Made by a program: the position numbers and the translations under genes. Source: Bacillus sp. T33-2 (GTDB lineage Bacteria; Bacillota; Bacilli; Bacillales; Cytobacillaceae). Taken from it: a DNA stretch of 64,000 nucleotides. The stretch covers positions 147,236-211,235 of the forward strand of contig NZ_PGVB01000005.1 of the NCBI RefSeq assembly GCF_002860205.1. The letters run 5' to 3'. Below are positions 61,147 through 64,000 of the stretch, one piece after another (position 1 is the stretch's first letter; each line of letters starts with the position of its first letter). Below the pieces are notes generated by a model. The model was not told where the DNA came from. It worked only from the letters and a program-made list of their open reading frames with translations, and ran no database searches.

Positions 61147-62835
61147 TCAAAACAGGCCGACAGCGTTGCCATGCTCATCTACATCCATCTTTAATGCGGC
61201 CGGCATTTTTGGTAGACCCGGCATGGTCATCACTTCTCCAGTGAGTGCGACAATGAACCCGGCTCCGATAGAAGGCTTCAATTCCCTCACCGTAATGGTA
61301 AATCCTGTCGGCCTGCCGATTTTTGACGGATCATCCGACAAGGAGTATTGAGTTTTTGCCATGCAGACAGGAAGCACACCCCAGCCATTTTCTTCAAACT
61401 CGGCCAGCTGTTTTTTGGCCTTCGGTGAAAAATCAACACCATCAGCCCCATAAACCATTTTTGCAATCGTTTCGATTTTTTCTTCAAGAGCGTCCGACAA
61501 ATCATATAACGGAGCAAAATTCGATTCCTTTTCATCCAGCACCTTGAGAAGCTGTTCCGCCAGTTCCGTTCCGCCAGCGCCGCCTTTTTCCCACACTTCT
61601 GTCAACGCCGCTGGAATTCCTTCGGCTTTGCACAAATCCAGCAATGCATTCGTTTCAGCAGGTGTATCAGTAAGGAAGCGGTTGACGGCAACCACATATG
61701 GCAGACCGAAGCTTTCAATCGTCTCCACATGCCTTTTCAGGTTTGTGAACCCTGCCTTGAGCGCATTAAGGTCCTCGGTCGCAAGTTCCGTTTTCTTCAT
61801 GCCGCCGTGCATCTTTAAAGCACGGATCGTCGCGACGATTACGACAGCTTCCGGCTTAAAACCGGCACTTCTCGCTTTGATGTTAAGGAATTTTTCAGCA
61901 CCAAGGTCAGCCCCAAATCCTGCTTCTGTCACGACATAGTCAGCCAGCTTTGAAGCTGCGGTCGTCGCAATCACGCTGTTGCAGCCATGGGCGATGTTCG
62001 CGAATGGGCCGCCGTGTATAAGTGCAGGAGTGTGCTCGATGGTTTGGACAAGATTCGGCTTCACTGCTTCTTTTAAAAGAAGTGTCAACGCACCTTCAAC
62101 GCCAAGGTCGCTCACAGTGACGGGCAGCCTGTCATAGTTGTAGGCCACTACCATATTGCCGAGCCGCCTCTTTAAATCATTCAGATCTGAAGCTAAACAG
62201 AGCACTGCCATGATTTCTGAAGCAACGGTAATGTCAAAGCCGTCCTCACGCGGGACACCCTGCAATGGCCCGCCGAGTCCGATGACCACTTTCCTCAGGG
62301 CACGGTCATTCAGGTCGAGGGCTCTTTTCCAAACAATGCGGCGCTGGTCGATCCTGAGTTCATTTCCCTGTTGCATATGGTTATCTATGAGAGCTGCAAG
62401 CGCGTTGTTCGCGGTCGTAATCGCATGCAGGTCTCCAGTGAAATGAAGATTGATATCCTCCATTGGCAGTACCTGGGCATACCCCCCGCCAGTCGCGCCG
62501 CCCTTCATGCCCATCGTCGGGCCAAGAGAAGGTTCACGCATCGCAATCATTGCGTTTTTTCCTATCTTGTTCAATGCATCGGCAAGGCCTACGGTAACCG
62601 TCGACTTCCCTTCTCCAGCAGTTGTCGGGTTGATTGCGGTCACGAGGATCACTTTTCCGCTTTCCTTTGTTTTGAGCTTTGTTAACGCTTCTGTTGAAAT
62701 TTTTGCTTTGTACTTCCCGAAAAGCTCAATTTCATCGTTGGTGAGGCCGATCTGTTGAGCGATTTCTGTAATGGGCAGCATTGCGCTGTCCCGGGCGATT
62801 TCGATATCCGATTTCACTTTTGTATTTACGTCCAT
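61147..62835 (-). CDS. fhs: Formate-tetrahydrofolate ligase
   Basis: ATP-dependent enzyme making 10-formyl-tetrahydrofolate from formate. 562 residues; the P-loop is [21 protein letters not shown] ([13 protein letters not shown]), followed by [20 protein letters not shown], the folate region [19 protein letters not shown] and [13 protein letters not shown]. All motifs are intact. GGGGG precedes the ATG. It is divergent from metA. Confidence 0.97.
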   Translation of the reverse strand: MDVNTKVKSDIEIARDSAMLPITEIAQQIGLTNDEIELFGKYKAKISTEALTKLKTKESGKVILVTAINPTTAGEGKSTVTVGLADALNKIGKNAMIAMREPSLGPTMGMKGGATGGGYAQVLPMEDINLHFTGDLHAITTANNALAALIDNHMQQGNELRIDQRRIVWKRALDLNDRALRKVVIGLGGPLQGVPREDGFDITVASEIMAVLCLASDLNDLKRRLGNMVVAYNYDRLPVTVSDLGVEGALTLLLKEAVKPNLVQTIEHTPALIHGGPFANIAHGCNSVIATTAASKLADYVVTEAGFGADLGAEKFLNIKARSAGFKPEAVVIVATIRALKMHGGMKKTELATEDLNALKAGFTNLKRHVETIESFGLPYVVAVNRFLTDTPAETNALLDLCKAEGIPAALTEVWEKGGAGGTELAEQLLKVLDEKESNFAPLYDLSDALEEKIETIAKMVYGADGVDFSPKAKKQLAEFEENGWGVLPVCMAKTQYSLSDDPSKIGRPTGFTITVRELKPSIGAGFIVALTGEVMTMPGLPKMPAALKMDVDEHGNAVGLF

Positions 62836-62951
62836 ATCCCTATTCCCCCTGCACTGGTGTCAATACTGGTTTTCCTCCCTTATTGTACCACCGCGCAAGT
62901 GTTCTTAGTGGGAAAAGTTTATGTGTTTTGAAAATTTTATCGAACACTTAA

Positions 62952-62980
62952 TTGCTTCATCGTGTTACCGGGATTATAAT
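62952..62980 (+). promoter_or_regulatory. Sigma-A promoter of metA
   Basis: TTGCTT at 62952-62957, a 17-base spacer, TATAAT at 62975-62980; transcription would begin near 62987, about 32 bases before the metA start. There is no S-box leader. Confidence 0.75.
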
Positions 62981-63018
62981 TAAAAATATTGAAAAATTTA
63001 CATAAGCGGGGTGATCAT

Positions 63019-63927
63019 TTGCCAATAAAAATTCCAAAGCTGCTACCTGCCCGTGAAATTCTTGAGGAAGAAAATATATTTGTCATGGACGAAGACCGTG
63101 CCAATCGCCAGGATATCCGGCCTTTAAATATCCTGATCTTTAATTTGATGCCGGAAAAGGAAAAAACGGAGGCACAGCTCCTACGCCTCCTCGGCAATAC
63201 GCCGCTGCAGGTGAACATATCCTTTTTAAGGACAGCCACATATGAGGCAAAAAATGCAAGCAGGCTGCATTTGGAGCAGTTTTATACGACTTTTTCAAAC
63301 ATAAGGAACCGGAAATTTGATGGAATGATCATTACCGGTGCGCCGGTCGAACTGCTCTCATTTGAACAGGTGGATTATTGGGATGAATTGACCGAAATAT
63401 TGGAATGGACCAGCAGCAACGTGACCTCGACCCTCCACATTTGCTGGGGCGCGCAGGCGGCATTATACCATCACTATGGGATTGGGAAATTTGAACTTCC
63501 AAAAAAATGTTCCGGCATATATGCCCATCGGGTGCATGACAGGTCTGAAAAGCTGCTGAGGGGATTTGACGATGAGTTTTTCGCTCCGCATTCGAGGTAT
63601 ACGGATGTTTCGGCAGAAGCGATCAAAGGCAATGAGCAATTGAAGCTATTATCGTCTTCAGAGGAAGCCGGGCCTTTCATCATATCATCACTTGACGGAA
63701 GGCGGATCATGGTGACAGGCCATCTGGAATATGATACAGCCACCCTTTCTGAAGAGTATGCACGGGATTTGAACAGGGGGCTGGACATCCATTTACCAGA
63801 ATACTATTTTCCAGAAAACAATCCAGAGTTGCGCCCGGTGAACCGCTGGCGTTCACATGCCCATTTGTTTTTCTCGAACTGGCTTAATTATTATGTTTAC
63901 CAGGAAACTCCTTATAAATGGGAGTGA
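63019..63927 (+). CDS. metA: Homoserine O-acetyltransferase (MetA/MetAA)
   Basis: Acylates homoserine for methionine synthesis. In the 302-residue product the nucleophile is Cys142 ([11 protein letters not shown]), the base His235 and the assisting Glu237 (VTGHLEYDT). Residue 111 is Glu (GAPVELL); in this family Glu at that position is associated with acetyl-CoA and Gly with succinyl-CoA, so acetyl transfer is predicted despite the older succinyltransferase name. TTG start three bases after GGGGTGATCAT-type ribosome site (GGGGTG at 63009-63014). Strong terminator after. Confidence 0.95.
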   Translation: MPIKIPKLLPAREILEEENIFVMDEDRANRQDIRPLNILIFNLMPEKEKTEAQLLRLLGNTPLQVNISFLRTATYEAKNASRLHLEQFYTTFSNIRNRKFDGMIITGAPVELLSFEQVDYWDELTEILEWTSSNVTSTLHICWGAQAALYHHYGIGKFELPKKCSGIYAHRVHDRSEKLLRGFDDEFFAPHSRYTDVSAEAIKGNEQLKLLSSSEEAGPFIISSLDGRRIMVTGHLEYDTATLSEEYARDLNRGLDIHLPEYYFPENNPELRPVNRWRSHAHLFFSNWLNYYVYQETPYKWE

Positions 63928-63929
63928 AC

Positions 63930-63971
63930 GTAAAAACGGAGCAGCCTTAATCATGGCTGCTCCGTTTTTAC
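63930..63971 (+). terminator. metA terminator
   Basis: Perfect 17-bp stem, arms 63930-63946 and 63955-63971, containing A5 and T5 runs at its base, right after the metA stop codon. Confidence 0.95.
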
Positions 63972-64000
63972 TATGATTGCTGAGTGTAATAAACTTCCTC

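Noticed and set aside
62836..63018. S-box (SAM) riboswitch before metA
   Set aside because: The leader after the sigma-A promoter is only about 32 bases and contains none of the conserved S-box helices.

Overview
The window is chromosomal DNA of a spore-forming Bacillus-like Firmicute. The evidence is the gene content (Spo0M, a YjcZ-family peptide, the KamA/YodT cluster), the strong purine-rich ribosome sites, the frequent TTG starts and the gene order. That order follows the Bacillus subtilis yodL-yodT, ypmP-ypmS, thy-dfr-ypjP-ypiP-yphP-ilvD-ypgR-ypgQ-bsaA and yceC-yceH neighbourhoods. I saw no rRNA, tRNA, prophage, insertion sequence or CRISPR array. Gene starts were chosen by ribosome-binding site, so several are shorter than the longest open frame.

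1-11,000: small unknown genes, a secreted His/Cys-rich protein, the CtpA protease, a GNAT enzyme, a seven-copy 52-bp tandem hairpin array (5690-6045), YodJ carboxypeptidase, DeoD, Spo0M and the YozD/YodN/YozE/YokU group. 11,000-22,200: a lysine catabolic cluster on the minus strand (yodT-yodS-yodR-yodQ-gabT-aldehyde dehydrogenase, then yodP and a sigma-54 activator, then kamA-yokU). A clear -24/-12 promoter lies in front of kamA. Together the genes can be read as a route from lysine through beta-lysine, N6-acetyl-beta-lysine and 4-acetamidobutyrate to 4-aminobutyrate and succinate; only the thiolytic step is missing from the window.

22,300-40,900: an LD-carboxypeptidase-like protein, a FAD dehydrogenase, a YjcZ peptide, an SGNH hydrolase, a DUF502 protein, msrA-msrB-ypqE, a second RsgA-like GTPase, a DUF4397 protein, an RsmF-like methyltransferase, ypmS-ypmR-sco, an orphan sensor kinase, a DegV protein, YpmP, TatC-TatA and IlvA. 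41,000-51,100: dfrA-thyA, a second 52-bp-period repeat, a secreted lethal-factor-like metalloprotease, a DUF123 nuclease-like protein, and a Ter stress module (three TerD proteins, TelA, YceG, TerC). The Ter module is split into two blocks, each preceded by an ECF-sigma-type promoter.

51,100-64,000: YpjP, a 25-residue membrane peptide, YpiP, bacilliredoxin BrxA, IlvD, YpgR, an ABC-F ATPase, YpgQ, a second DegV protein, BsaA peroxidase, an unknown protein, formate-tetrahydrofolate ligase, and MetA with its own sigma-A promoter and a strong terminator. The most notable items are the lysine-to-succinate cluster with its sigma-54 control, the two 52-bp hairpin arrays, the split Ter module with paired ECF promoters, and the lethal-factor-like protease.
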